From positions 186,001 through 250,000 of the forward strand of contig LVCE01000003.1 of assembly GCA_002095075.2 (NCBI GenBank): DNA of 64,000 nt. The letters are read 5' to 3'. This document shows positions 31,150 through 40,642 of this stretch, piece after piece (position 1 is the stretch's first letter; each line of letters begins with the position of its first letter). Origin of the DNA: Francisella endosymbiont of Ornithodoros moubata. Its GTDB lineage: Bacteria > Pseudomonadota > Gammaproteobacteria > Francisellales > Francisellaceae. Below the pieces are notes generated by a model that had not been told where the DNA came from, did not search any database, and worked only from the letters and a program-made list of their open reading frames with translations. The translations under genes and the position numbers were made by a program.

Positions 31150-31408
31150 TTATATAATACATCCATAGTAATTAGTATTATAAAGTCGCTGATAGCCATT
31201 CATTTTAGCAATACATTTATTATCGTATCCTTTATTACATTTTTCTAAGTAATATTTACAAAAATCTACAGATATCTTGGTATATATCTCATACTCTATA
31301 CCTTTTTTTAGGTTATATATCTTATAGTATATTAAGATATACTTCTACAGCAAAACTAGATAATGATAAAAAAATTAAAATACAAATTAATAAAACTCTA
31401 GCTAACAT
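31150..31408 (-). pseudogene. Small secreted Cys-containing protein, frameshifted
   Basis: The ATG at 31408 begins a clear signal peptide (MLARVLLICILIFLSLSSFA) and stops at a TAA after VEVYLNIL. With a one-base shift near 31322 the frame continues as IYNLKKGIEYEIYTKISV, CKYYLEKC, GYDNKCIAKMNGYQRLYN and ends GCII at 31150. The ancestral mature protein would be about 65 residues with four cysteines, consistent with a disulfide-bonded exported protein. The family is not recognised. Its start overlaps the 3' end of gcvH by 11 bp. Confidence 0.55.
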
Positions 31409-31778
31409 AGTTTTGGTAGTCTTGAGGATTTATTAGGCTCTTAAGCTCTTCTAGATTAGCTATTTCAATTTCAAATATCCAGCCTTTGCCATAGCAACAT
31501 TGGTTTATAAGTTTTGGTTTATCTAATAATTCTTGATTTACTTTTGCAACTTTTCCAGATAACGGTGTGTAAATATCAGATGTGGTCTTTACTGATTCTA
31601 TGACACAAATCTCATCGTCTTTGGCATATTCTTGACCAATTTTAGGTAGATCAACATAGACAATTTCACCAAATTTATCTTGAGAGTAATCATCTATACC
31701 CACTCTTGCAATATTACCTTTAACCTCAACCCATAGGTTAGAATCTGTATATAAATAATTTTGATTTATTTCAGTCAT
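31398..31778 (-). CDS. gcvH: Glycine cleavage system H protein / lipoyl carrier
   Basis: GcvH carries the lipoyl arm of the glycine cleavage complex. Starting at the ATG at 31778, behind AAGAGGAATT, gives 126 residues; the longer upstream frame is hydrophobic and unlike GcvH. The lipoylated lysine sits in IESVKTTSDIYTPLSGK, and the C-terminal GWIFEI strand is present. No gcvT or gcvP is adjacent, so this is an orphan copy in this window. It may serve a cleavage system elsewhere or act as a lipoate relay protein. It is divergent from murG, with 105 bp between starts. Confidence 0.92.
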   Translation of the reverse strand: MTEINQNYLYTDSNLWVEVKGNIARVGIDDYSQDKFGEIVYVDLPKIGQEYAKDDEICVIESVKTTSDIYTPLSGKVAKVNQELLDKPKLINQCCYGKGWIFEIEIANLEELKSLINPQDYQNYVS

Positions 31779-31883
31779 AATTCCTCTTAAATAAAACTCT
31801 ACCTTTATTTTAGCTAATAGAATGATAATAGCATAAAAATCCTTTAAAATTAATTTGTAAAAATAAAAGTTCATGATGTAAAT

Positions 31884-32999
31884 ATGAGTCTAGAAAACAA
31901 AAACATAATTATAACAGCTGGTGGAACAGGTGGTCATATATACCCAGCACTGGCTGTAGCTGAATTACTCAAGCAAAATAAAGCCAATGTAACTTGGGTT
32001 GGTACTCCTAATAGTATGGAGACTACAATAGTTCCTTACTATTTTAATATCCAATATATTAAATCATCAGGTGTTAGGAGAAAAGGAATTATGAAAAAGA
32101 TTACTTTTCCGATAAAGCTTGCTTACAATACCTTAAAATCTCGTACTCTATTAAAAAAACTTAAGGCAGATCTGGTCATTGGTTTTGGTGGTTATGTTTC
32201 TGGGCCGATATGTCTAGCAGCTGCACAAATAAACATCCCAATAATCATCCATGAGCAAAATGCAAAAATTGGCCTAACAAATCGTATATTAGCTAAACTT
32301 GCAACAACGATATGCTTAGCTTTTGAGATCGAAAATCTCCATAATCAGTTTAGTTCTAAACAATTGGCAAGAACAAAAATTGTCGGTAATCCAGTTCGTA
32401 AAGATATTGTTGCGCTTAATGATAAAACAAAAAAATACACTGACTCATCAACATTAAAGATATTAGTTCTAGGTGGTAGCCAAGGCGCTAAAGCAATAAA
32501 TGAAATCATTCCCAAATTAATTCAAAAAGCAAGCGAGCAAGGCATAAATATAAAAATCTGGCATCAAACTGGTAAACTATCATTCCAAGCAACTAAAGAT
32601 GCTTATAAAGATATATCACAAAACCATATCAAAGATATAGCTGCTTTTATAGATGATATGGCTACAGCATATAATTGGGCTGATTTGGTAATTTGTCGAG
32701 CTGGTGCACTGACTGTATCAGAATGTGCTATTGCTGGGCTACCAGCTATATTTATCCCATTACCATCAGCGGTTGATGATCATCAGTTTTTTAATGCTCA
32801 AAATATAGTGAATAATAATGCTGGCTTTTGTTTAAGACAACAACAGATGACTTTAGAAAATTTACTCGCTATAATAAAGCCTCTTAATCAAGATAAATTT
32901 AAACTTGAGCAAATGTCACAAATGGCAAAAAAAACATTGATAAAAAACTCAAGTGAACAAATATTAGATTGTGTAAAAGAAATTTTAAACAACAAGTAA
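31884..32999 (+). CDS. murG: UDP-GlcNAc:lipid-I N-acetylglucosaminyltransferase MurG
   Basis: MurG makes lipid II at the inner face of the cytoplasmic membrane. The 371-residue GT28 enzyme starts [23 protein letters not shown] with the first G-loop, then [30 protein letters not shown] (second G-loop) and [20 protein letters not shown] (donor-binding). Everything expected is there. It sits outside a dcw cluster, followed 10 bp later by ybaB and then recR. Confidence 0.96.
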   Translation: MSLENKNIIITAGGTGGHIYPALAVAELLKQNKANVTWVGTPNSMETTIVPYYFNIQYIKSSGVRRKGIMKKITFPIKLAYNTLKSRTLLKKLKADLVIGFGGYVSGPICLAAAQINIPIIIHEQNAKIGLTNRILAKLATTICLAFEIENLHNQFSSKQLARTKIVGNPVRKDIVALNDKTKKYTDSSTLKILVLGGSQGAKAINEIIPKLIQKASEQGINIKIWHQTGKLSFQATKDAYKDISQNHIKDIAAFIDDMATAYNWADLVICRAGALTVSECAIAGLPAIFIPLPSAVDDHQFFNAQNIVNNNAGFCLRQQQMTLENLLAIIKPLNQDKFKLEQMSQMAKKTLIKNSSEQILDCVKEILNNK

Positions 33000-33009
33000 A
33001 GGATTCAAA

Positions 33010-33348
33010 ATGAACTTTGATATGTCAAAGCTAATGCAACAAGCACAGAAAATGCAAGAACAAATGAAAAAAGCTCAACAAGAGCGTGAAAATATGCAGG
33101 TAATTGGTGAATCTGGTGCGGGTCTTGTTACGGTAATAATGACAGGTAAATATGATGTCAAATATGTCAGTATCGATAATTCGCTTATGTCTGAAGATAA
33201 AGAGATACTTGAAGATTTAGTTGCTGCTGCTGTCAATAGCGCTGTAAAAAAAGTAGAAGAAAATTCAGCAGTATCCACAGATATCCATAAGATGGCAAAA
33301 GACGCAGGTATTGACTTACCTAGTGGTATTAACTTTCCTTTTAAATAA
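33010..33348 (+). CDS. ybaB: YbaB/EbfC nucleoid-associated protein
   Basis: The 112-residue protein has the N-terminal helix MSKLMQQAQKMQEQMKKAQQ, the family core ESGAGLVTVIMTGKYDVKYVSI, and the C-terminal DLVAAAVNSAVKKVEE helix with a PSGINFPF tail. YbaB dimers bind DNA and are usually encoded just upstream of recR. Its stop shares one base with the recR start, the usual coupling. Confidence 0.95.
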   Translation: MNFDMSKLMQQAQKMQEQMKKAQQERENMQVIGESGAGLVTVIMTGKYDVKYVSIDNSLMSEDKEILEDLVAAAVNSAVKKVEENSAVSTDIHKMAKDAGIDLPSGINFPFK

Positions 33349-33950
33349 TGACTAGTAAAATTTTTTCTTCAAAAATTACTGCTGTAATAGAATCTTTACA
33401 CAAGCTTCCAACTATAGGTAAAAAAACATCTCAAAGACTTGCTCTATACCTGCTAGACAAATCACCAGAAACAGCTGTTACTATTGCTAATTCTCTTTTG
33501 GATGCTAGTGCAAGTATCAAAAAATGTAAATATTGTCAAGCACTTACTGAGAATGATGTTTGTAATATCTGTAGTAACACTAATCGAGATGACACCAAAC
33601 TATGTATAATAGAAAGTATGTTTGATATGATTGCTATTGAAGAAGCTGGAATCTACAGAGGTAAGTATTTTATTTTAAATGGTAGAATTTCTCCATTAGA
33701 TGGTATAGGTCCGAGTGAATTAAAGCTAAACATTTTAGAACAAATTATCACCGATAGAGAAATTGATGAGGTAATTCTTGCAATTAGTCCTACTGTAGAA
33801 GGTGAAACAACAGCTCACTTTATTTCACAAATGATTGCTAAAGATATAAAGATCTCTCGCATAGGTTTTGGTGTACCATTTGGTGGTGAACTAGAATATT
33901 TAGATCAGCAAACTTTACTATATGCCTTTAATGCAAGAACTAATATTTAA
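33348..33950 (+). CDS. recR: Recombination protein RecR
   Basis: RecR acts with RecF/RecO to load RecA at gaps. The 200-residue protein has an N-terminal helix-hairpin-helix (LHKLPTIGKKTSQRLALYLL), a four-cysteine zinc module (CKYCQALTENDVCNICS), a Toprim domain with CIIESMFDMIAIEEAG, and a C-terminal RIGFGVPFGGELEYLD. All zinc cysteines and acidic residues are present. It is the last gene of murG-ybaB-recR and converges on spoT 8 bp away. Confidence 0.96.
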   Translation: MTSKIFSSKITAVIESLHKLPTIGKKTSQRLALYLLDKSPETAVTIANSLLDASASIKKCKYCQALTENDVCNICSNTNRDDTKLCIIESMFDMIAIEEAGIYRGKYFILNGRISPLDGIGPSELKLNILEQIITDREIDEVILAISPTVEGETTAHFISQMIAKDIKISRIGFGVPFGGELEYLDQQTLLYAFNARTNI

Positions 33951-33957
33951 TAATAAT

Positions 33958-36072
33958 TTACTTATTAAGTATTCTTTCGATATTTAAACAAACATCTAAA
34001 TTTCTTACTAAACGGATTAGTAAGTATAATTTTTGCCTATTTCTAACTACCACTACACAAGCAAGTTTGGCTTGTTTATTATCTACAGACATCATATCAA
34101 AACTTCTAATATCAACACCCTCTCGTGCTAAAGTTGCTGTTATCTTCGCTATCGAACCAGGAATATTTTTGAGTGTAACTGCAAGCCTAGCTTTAAAACT
34201 AGGATCATCATCACTATTTGTGAACCAATCAGCTTGAATCTCTTTAGTCTGACCGTCTTTAAGTTTTGTATATAATTCATTACAACTTTTCCTATGAATC
34301 TCGACATTGCCTTCCTCGTTGACAATTCCAATTATTTCATCATTTGGCAGAGGTAAACAACAATCAGCAATACGAGGATCATCACCATATCTGATTTGTA
34401 GCTTTGATAATGATGATTTTTTATAAGCATTGCGCATGCCATCAAAATGCTTAACAATAAAATCAATAAAGTTATTTGGATCAATAAGACCTAAACCAGT
34501 ATCTAAATAAAAACGATTTATTGTATCTATTCCTTCATAATTGAATAATGCTCCATCAACAATTTCACTTGGAACTTCTCTTAGTTCAACACCTAAAAGT
34601 CTAAGCTCACCTTCAACTATATCCTTACCGCGAATATAATCAATATTACGATATTGCTGTTTCAAGAAGTCTTTTATAGCTGATTTAGCTCTATTAGTCT
34701 CGACAAATTTCAACCATGCTGGGTTAGGATCGGCAATCGCTGAAGTAATAATCTCAACACTATCACCTTGCTTTAACCTATAGTTAAGTGGAACAATCTT
34801 GCGGTTTACTTTAGCTGAGATACATTTATTACCAATATCAGTATGTATATAATAAGCAAAATCAATACAAGTTGAATTTACAGGCAGCTCGACAATCTCC
34901 CCTTGAGGAGTAAATACAAATACATCATTATTAAAAATATCTGTTTTGACATTTTCTAAAAACTCTACTGAACTAGCAGTATATACATTGATATCAGAAA
35001 TCTTCTTAAGCCATCTTTGTAATGCTTTATCAGTTTTCTCACCTATTTTATAACTCCAATGAGCTGCAATACCATATTCAGCTTGACGGTCCATTTTCTC
35101 TGTTTTTATTTGAATTTCTAAAGGTATATTGTATGGTCCTAAGACAACCGTATGTAACGAACGATAGCCATTTGCTTTTGGAGTTGCAATATAATCTTTA
35201 AATTTTTGTGGTATTGGCTTATACAATTCATGAACTCTACCTAGGGTAACATAACAATCTATTCTATTAGGGACAATAATCTTATAAGCATACATATCCA
35301 TAATTTCATCAAAAGATATACCTTTTTTACGCATCTTGTTATATATACTATACAAGGTTTTCTTACGTGCTTTGATATCTTCTGATGAGACTAAATCATC
35401 AAGTTTTTCAGCTAAGGCCTCTTTTACCTCATAAAAGACCTTTTCTTTATTTTTTTCTACTTTTTTTACTTTTTCTTCTAAAATATGATAGCGATAAGGA
35501 TACATACCCTCAAATGCTAAAGTTTCTAACTGCTCTTTAAGAGTATTTATACCTAATCTATGAGCAAGAGGTGCAAACACATCTAAAGTTTCCTTAGATA
35601 TTCGACGCTTTTTCTCAGGTTTTAGTGGCGCTAATGTACGCATATTATGAAGCCTATCAGCTAGCTTGATAAATATTACACGGACATCTTTTGTCACAGA
35701 AAGTAGCATTTTACGGAAATTTTCTGCTTGTTGTTCTGCTCTATTTTTATGCCTTATTTGAGTAAGTTTAGTCACTCCCTCAACAAGTTGGGCAACTTTT
35801 TCACCAAAAAGATTGATAATATCCTCAACGGTATATTCAGTATCCTCAACAACATCATGCAATAAAGCTGCAATAATTGTATCAACATCCATCCTAAGCT
35901 CAGCAAGTATACATGCTACAGTAACAGGATGGGTAAAATAAGGCTCTCCAGAACTTCTAACCTGGGTTTCATGAGCATCAGCACCAAATATAAATGCTTG
36001 AGCAATCTTTAACCTTTCTGCTTCAGGAAGATATTTAGAAATTAATTGATTAAGGTCATAGAAACAAAACAT
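33958..36072 (-). CDS. spoT: Bifunctional (p)ppGpp synthetase/hydrolase SpoT
   Basis: This RelA/SpoT-family enzyme sets stringent-response alarmone levels. From the ATG at 36072 (MFCFYDLNQLISKYLP) it has 704 residues. The HD hydrolase site LLHDVVEDT is intact (His72-Asp73, Glu76-Asp77), with KLADRLHNMRTL. The synthetase-domain stretch FKDYIATPKANGYRSLHT and the pieces IQIKTEKMDRQAEYGIAAHW, a TGS domain (FVFTPQGEIVELP) and a C-terminal ACT domain follow. The intact hydrolase supports SpoT rather than RelA. A start at 36129 would add 19 residues not typical of the family. Confidence 0.93.
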   Translation of the reverse strand: MFCFYDLNQLISKYLPEAERLKIAQAFIFGADAHETQVRSSGEPYFTHPVTVACILAELRMDVDTIIAALLHDVVEDTEYTVEDIINLFGEKVAQLVEGVTKLTQIRHKNRAEQQAENFRKMLLSVTKDVRVIFIKLADRLHNMRTLAPLKPEKKRRISKETLDVFAPLAHRLGINTLKEQLETLAFEGMYPYRYHILEEKVKKVEKNKEKVFYEVKEALAEKLDDLVSSEDIKARKKTLYSIYNKMRKKGISFDEIMDMYAYKIIVPNRIDCYVTLGRVHELYKPIPQKFKDYIATPKANGYRSLHTVVLGPYNIPLEIQIKTEKMDRQAEYGIAAHWSYKIGEKTDKALQRWLKKISDINVYTASSVEFLENVKTDIFNNDVFVFTPQGEIVELPVNSTCIDFAYYIHTDIGNKCISAKVNRKIVPLNYRLKQGDSVEIITSAIADPNPAWLKFVETNRAKSAIKDFLKQQYRNIDYIRGKDIVEGELRLLGVELREVPSEIVDGALFNYEGIDTINRFYLDTGLGLIDPNNFIDFIVKHFDGMRNAYKKSSLSKLQIRYGDDPRIADCCLPLPNDEIIGIVNEEGNVEIHRKSCNELYTKLKDGQTKEIQADWFTNSDDDPSFKARLAVTLKNIPGSIAKITATLAREGVDIRSFDMMSVDNKQAKLACVVVVRNRQKLYLLIRLVRNLDVCLNIERILNK

Positions 36073-36141
36073 ATTTAGCAAAATATTTTTACAATACCTA
36101 ATTAAATGATAAATTGAATCATAGATCAAAGCAATTTATAA

Positions 36142-37350
36142 CTACTTTGTTTTGAAAGAAATTAGATATTTTCTTGAAATAATTGCCATAAATATTACCA
36201 AACCAATATCAATAACAAGTAAGATAGCTGCTAGCATAGTATTATATTTTTTCTGTGCAAAAATAGCACCATGACCCGGTGGTGTTACACTGCTAGGATT
36301 ATAAACCATACCATATTTTTTAATTATACTTGAGTTTATGTCCCTGACATTAATAACTGGTACTCCTTCTTTTAAGAAATCCACAGCCACAGAATTAACT
36401 GTTTTATATTCTGGAGGTAAACTCTTAGTCACTCCAGTAGGAAAACTAGGTAACTTTATAATACTCTCATCAGCATTACTAGTACTAGATTTTTTAGATT
36501 TTTTATTATCCTTAATATCTACATCTGATGATTTAATTTGTGGATGTTTTAGCCCGATCGAAGCCATGTTACCACCAACATTTATATAAGCTTTAATTTT
36601 ATCGTCAGCACCTGTGGCCTCTTTGTACATTTTTATACGCGTTGCAATAGATGTATTTGTTGCATGCTTGTATGGAATATTAATGACTTTATAACCATTC
36701 CTTTTTATTGCATCATTAAGTTTTAAGATAGCTCCTGGAGTCATTCCATAACCATTATCATGAGAACCACCTAAAGTAATACCTAAGATATCATAATCAA
36801 ATATACCTTTCTCGACAAGATTATGATATATATCAGGCCAAGTAAAGCCTGGTCTATTTGCACCAAATTGTGATGCCCCAGCAGAGAATATAATTAACAG
36901 CTTAAGTTTCAAGGTCTTAATAGCTGCCAACATCGCTGTATCTAAAGCTGGATACGATCCAGTTGCTTGTATAGCTACTATATCACCTTCTTTAAGATCA
37001 AGTTCGCTTAACCATTCAACAAATATTGCTGCCATATTTGGATTAACCGAAGATCTCTTTGCATAAAGATCACCAGAATCTGTAGTTATCTCAGTCATTG
37101 ACAGACCAATCAATCCAGTACAAGAAACATCGCCCATTGTCTTACACAGATAACCTTTTGACATAAAAAAGTATTGTGTCAATGCAAATGCATCATCAGC
37201 TAATTCGGCAGCTACAAGCTTTTGTGTATAACCTTTTGTTTCATCAACTAGATTCTTCTCAACTATATATAAAGATATAATCATAAATGCGCTTAAAAAC
37301 ACTATTATATAGCGTGATAAAAATTTACGGTGCCAATACATCGTTTTCAC
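36142..37350 (-). CDS. capA: Poly-gamma-glutamate system protein, PgsW-like (annotated CapA in Francisella)
   Basis: The 402-residue protein has one N-terminal membrane anchor (IIVFLSAFMIISLYIV) and one near the C-terminus (MLAAILLVIDIGLVIFMAII), leaving a ~330-residue exported domain. It does not show the metallophosphatase motifs of Bacillus CapA/PgsA. Instead it has IVAIQATGSYPALDTAML, FGANRPGFTWPDIY and YINVGGNMASIGLKH, as in the PgsW-type poly-gamma-glutamate system family. Francisella literature calls this third gene capA. It starts 2 bp after the capC stop and completes the capB-capC-capA operon. The reaction it performs is unknown; polymer handling at the membrane is inferred. Confidence 0.8.
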   Translation of the reverse strand: MKTMYWHRKFLSRYIIVFLSAFMIISLYIVEKNLVDETKGYTQKLVAAELADDAFALTQYFFMSKGYLCKTMGDVSCTGLIGLSMTEITTDSGDLYAKRSSVNPNMAAIFVEWLSELDLKEGDIVAIQATGSYPALDTAMLAAIKTLKLKLLIIFSAGASQFGANRPGFTWPDIYHNLVEKGIFDYDILGITLGGSHDNGYGMTPGAILKLNDAIKRNGYKVINIPYKHATNTSIATRIKMYKEATGADDKIKAYINVGGNMASIGLKHPQIKSSDVDIKDNKKSKKSSTSNADESIIKLPSFPTGVTKSLPPEYKTVNSVAVDFLKEGVPVINVRDINSSIIKKYGMVYNPSSVTPPGHGAIFAQKKYNTMLAAILLVIDIGLVIFMAIISRKYLISFKTK

Positions 37351-37351
37351 A

Positions 37352-37816
37352 TTATATTCCTACTATCTCAGGTCCAATTAAAACTATTAGTAACAAACGT
37401 ATAATAATAGAAGCTATTAATAAAGATCCTATTGTTTCTATAAGTCCTTGTCTATCTATAGATAAAGTTATAAGTCCAGGGATAATATAACCAATTACCT
37501 GAACTTGATTTGAGTAAAAACTCATAGTCAAATATTGTGAAAAAAGCATATTACAAACAGCACCTAATATAAATGATAAAAGTACTGTAATAGCAATTCT
37601 TCGTCTACCATAAATAATCATAAATTTAGACATAAATCTGACTATACCAAATGTGATTATTGAGATGATAATAGTTACTATAACTCTATCAGGAGCTCCC
37701 ATCTCTAAAGCAAAATATCCTGGTACAACCATACCACCTGTAGACAATCCTAGTAGTGACACAAAAACTAGACCAACTACAAGACCAATCCCTATCGAGA
37801 GCGTTAATAGATCCAT
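37352..37816 (-). CDS. capC: Poly-gamma-glutamate synthesis protein CapC/PgsC
   Basis: The 154-residue integral membrane protein has about four to five helices (LTLSIGIGLVVGLVFVSLLG, IISIITFGIVRFMSKFMIIY, IAITVLLSFILGAVCNMLFS, and two more). It matches the CapC/PgsC family in length and in the early GLSTGGMVVPGYFAL motif. CapC partners the CapB ligase to polymerise and export gamma-linked glutamate. It lies 24 bp downstream of capB and 2 bp upstream of the PgsW-like gene. Confidence 0.9.
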   Translation of the reverse strand: MDLLTLSIGIGLVVGLVFVSLLGLSTGGMVVPGYFALEMGAPDRVIVTIIISIITFGIVRFMSKFMIIYGRRRIAITVLLSFILGAVCNMLFSQYLTMSFYSNQVQVIGYIIPGLITLSIDRQGLIETIGSLLIASIIIRLLLIVLIGPEIVGI

Positions 37817-37840
37817 ATTTTCTCCTGTTTAATCTTAAAA

Positions 37841-39046
37841 CTATAAATTATGCTTCTTTTGGCTAATATCACAAAAATCTACTAATTCCATACCAATATC
37901 TTTAATATTACCAACACCAACGAGGATATAAGATTCCGCCGGATTTGACTCAACTGTTTTCTCAAGTATTTGTATAGGTGTCATCTCTTCACAAACTATA
38001 ACTATAGTCATTGGCTTATTTAGTGATTTTGCATATTTTTTATAAAAGGAAGTAAAAACTTCTGTACCAGTACCTATTAGAATAATTAAATCTTGTTTTT
38101 GCCAGCCTAAGGCAGCTTCTGCCATTTGTTTTGAGCGATCTTCTCTATCATCTCTACAATTTACAACTAGTACTTTTTTATTGCAGCCTGAATATTTATC
38201 ACAAAGCTTATCCCAAAGCATTTTTGTTGATACAGGATCATTAGCGGCAAAAGCATTAGCAAAATTTATTTCAGCATTTTTAATATTAAAATTATACTCT
38301 GTCATCGCCCCTGGGTCTGGAGTTGCTTCCCACATTCCCTTAAGAGCGATCTCTCTAGGTATACCTAAATCATCTGTTACTTTTAATGCTAGAGCAACAT
38401 TTATCTTAAATTCTGAATAAACAAATTTATTTATTTCTTCATCAGATATTTTCTCAGCATCTTGTGCTGTAGCTGCTATTAGTTCTGTACCACGCTCTTT
38501 ACAAGCATATTCAAAAAAATCTAAATGGATATCTTCTGCAGTAAAATATTTAGCCTCAACAGGAACAGTAGCTGCTAATGCTTTGGCGACATCTCTTTCT
38601 GTAGGACCCATAACATCTAAATGATCAGGGCGGGCATTTGTCAAAACTCCATGTGTTGCTTTAACAAGCTTTAGCTCACATAGCGATTGCAAAAGTGGTT
38701 GCAAAGCCATACATTCAATAACGATAGCGTCAGCTTTTGCTCTTCTTGCCTTAAACATAATTTTAACTTGCTCAGCGATATTACTAAAGCCTATCCTAAA
38801 TACAGGTGTCTCTGAACCATCAACATCGATATATCTAGCTAAAGTTCCGGTAGTTTTAGCTACAGTTCTATAGCCACCAGCTCTGACACCAGCTGCTATA
38901 AGCCTAGCAACACTTGACTTACCTCGAGTACCATTGACATGAATTCTAATTGGAATACTTTTAATACTGGTATTATGTACTATGTTTTCTATTATTAGAT
39001 ACACGCATAAAATAGCAAATACGCCTATAATTAACCAAAAATCCAA
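37841..39046 (-). CDS. capB: Poly-gamma-glutamate synthase CapB/PgsB, TTG start
   Basis: CapB is a Mur-ligase-like ATP-dependent amide ligase that joins glutamates through their gamma carboxyl. The 401-residue protein has an N-terminal membrane anchor (FWLIIGVFAILCVYLIIE), the P-loop GTRGKSS at 39-45, RPDHLDVMGPTERDVAK, and VVNCRDDREDRSKQM. It is full length. The start codon is TTG at 39046, with AAAGG about 8 bp upstream; an in-frame stop lies before it and no ATG is available nearby. capB is an established virulence gene in F. tularensis, so its survival among so many pseudogenes is notable. Confidence 0.92.
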   Translation of the reverse strand: MDFWLIIGVFAILCVYLIIENIVHNTSIKSIPIRIHVNGTRGKSSVARLIAAGVRAGGYRTVAKTTGTLARYIDVDGSETPVFRIGFSNIAEQVKIMFKARRAKADAIVIECMALQPLLQSLCELKLVKATHGVLTNARPDHLDVMGPTERDVAKALAATVPVEAKYFTAEDIHLDFFEYACKERGTELIAATAQDAEKISDEEINKFVYSEFKINVALALKVTDDLGIPREIALKGMWEATPDPGAMTEYNFNIKNAEINFANAFAANDPVSTKMLWDKLCDKYSGCNKKVLVVNCRDDREDRSKQMAEAALGWQKQDLIILIGTGTEVFTSFYKKYAKSLNKPMTIVIVCEEMTPIQILEKTVESNPAESYILVGVGNIKDIGMELVDFCDISQKKHNL

Positions 39047-39132
39047 TGTAGCTACCTTTTAATGTAACAAATTACATTATTAATTATATCACTGAGAATA
39101 TTAGTATACAAAGTCATTAAAATTTAATCTCA

Positions 39133-40389
39133 TTAAATATCAGTAAATTTTGTCTCAGGCATATAATAAAGTACTGGTATCATAATAATAGAAGCTACTA
39201 CTAAAAGCCATGCTGGCGCTAGCATACTACCTGATGTAACTACTAATGAAGTAGCTATAAATGGTATAGTTCCACCAAAAAATGAGTTACCTATATTATA
39301 ACTTAATCCATTGCCACTATAACGATATTTAGTATCAAATAGCTCAGGTGCAGCTGCCCCATAAGCTCCCCATATCGCCATCAATGGAACACTTAAAAAA
39401 AACATAGCCCACAATAAGTAAATGACTCCCATATCCATTAATATAAAACTAGGATATGCAAGTATTAAATATACCCAAATCGAAAACTTCATCAAAGGTT
39501 TTCTACCTAAATAATCGCTCAATAAACCCCATAATGGTGCTGAAAAAGAGAAAATTAAACTAAATATCGTGACAACTGCCAAAGAAAAAAACTCTGAATA
39601 ATGCAGTTCAACAAAATGACTACTTAAGTAAGAAAGTACCAAATAATACATAATATTAGCATAAGCTGATAAGGCTATTGCTAGAAATAGCGGCTTAGTC
39701 TGCTTTTTAAACATCTCTCTTACTGGTTTAATAGAAATATCTCCTTGTGCCTCCAACTCTTCAAAAGAATAACTCTCTGGTATAATTAAGCGCATTACTA
39801 AAGCCATTAATGCTAATACTAAACCAATAATATAACCTATTCGCCAACCCCATAAATCAAGAATCTCTCGGCTAAACAATCCAAACAATAACATTACAAC
39901 TAGTGAAGCTAAGAAAACTCCTGTTCCAGATGACATAGTAGCAAAACTAGCAATAAAACCACGACGGTTTGGCTTAGTTGATTCAATCATAAAAACCATC
40001 ACCCCACCATAAGAGCCGCCAATAGAGAATCCTTGTAGTAATCGCATTACCACTAATATGATTGGCGCCAAAACTCCAATACTACTATAAGTTGGTAATA
40101 TAGCTATCACCAGCATCGGTAGTATCATCATAATAATAGATACTACTAAAGCTTTTTTACGACCAAAGCGATCACCAAAGCTTCCCATAACTACACTACC
40201 TATAGGCCCCATAAAAAACCCTGCAGCAAAAACCCCAAAAGTCATAAGAATTGAGGTATATTTACTAAAATCAGGGAAAAATATACTTGCTATCACAGGA
40301 GTTAAATATGCAAAAAGCATAAAATCATACCACTCAACAATAGTACTTGCCGAGGCAAAAAAAGCATGTCTTTTGGAAAAGCGTTTCAT
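39133..40389 (-). CDS. MFS transporter, metabolite:H+ symporter family
   Basis: The 418-residue protein has 12 predicted helices. It shows the family signatures STIVEWYDFMLFAYLTPVI (TM1), GSFGDRFGRKKALV (TM2/3 loop), RLLQGFSIGGSYGGVMVFMI (TM4), WGWRIGYIIGLVL (TM6), LSDYLGRKPLMK (TM8/9 loop) and a closing YMPETKF. These place it with ProP/KgtP-type proton symporters of small carboxylates, betaines or related solutes. The substrate is not predictable. It lies 86 bp upstream of capB on the same strand and might be co-transcribed with the capsule genes. Confidence 0.85.
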   Translation of the reverse strand: MKRFSKRHAFFASASTIVEWYDFMLFAYLTPVIASIFFPDFSKYTSILMTFGVFAAGFFMGPIGSVVMGSFGDRFGRKKALVVSIIMMILPMLVIAILPTYSSIGVLAPIILVVMRLLQGFSIGGSYGGVMVFMIESTKPNRRGFIASFATMSSGTGVFLASLVVMLLFGLFSREILDLWGWRIGYIIGLVLALMALVMRLIIPESYSFEELEAQGDISIKPVREMFKKQTKPLFLAIALSAYANIMYYLVLSYLSSHFVELHYSEFFSLAVVTIFSLIFSFSAPLWGLLSDYLGRKPLMKFSIWVYLILAYPSFILMDMGVIYLLWAMFFLSVPLMAIWGAYGAAAPELFDTKYRYSGNGLSYNIGNSFFGGTIPFIATSLVVTSGSMLAPAWLLVVASIIMIPVLYYMPETKFTDI

Positions 40390-40553
40390 TTATTTTAAAG
40401 AATTGATTATTCTAAAGGCTATACTTTATATATAAAAAAGCAACTTTGCAAATAATAGATTATCAATTGAATCAAATAATCAGTTTTATTTAAAAAATTA
40501 AATAAAACTACTAAATAATTATTTACTCAAAATTGAAAATTTTAAAATTACAA

Positions 40554-40637
40554 TGGTGCGGACGGGGAGACTCGAACTCCCACAGTTGCCCGCTGGAACC
40601 TAAATCCAGTGCGTCTACCAATTTCGCCACGTCCGCA
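40554..40637 (-). tRNA. tRNA-Leu (UAG)
   Basis: The minus strand folds as a type II tRNA with acceptor TGCGGAC/GTCCGCA, anticodon arm CTGGA-TTTAGGT-TCCAG (anticodon TAG), a long variable arm, T-arm GGGAGTTCGAGTCTCCC and an encoded CCA end. It is the fifth and last gene of the tRNA cluster. Confidence 0.95.
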
Positions 40638-40642
40638 ATAAA

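Noticed and set aside
33958-36072. Labelling the RSH protein RelA
   Set aside because: The hydrolase HDxxED site is intact, which fits bifunctional SpoT rather than monofunctional RelA.
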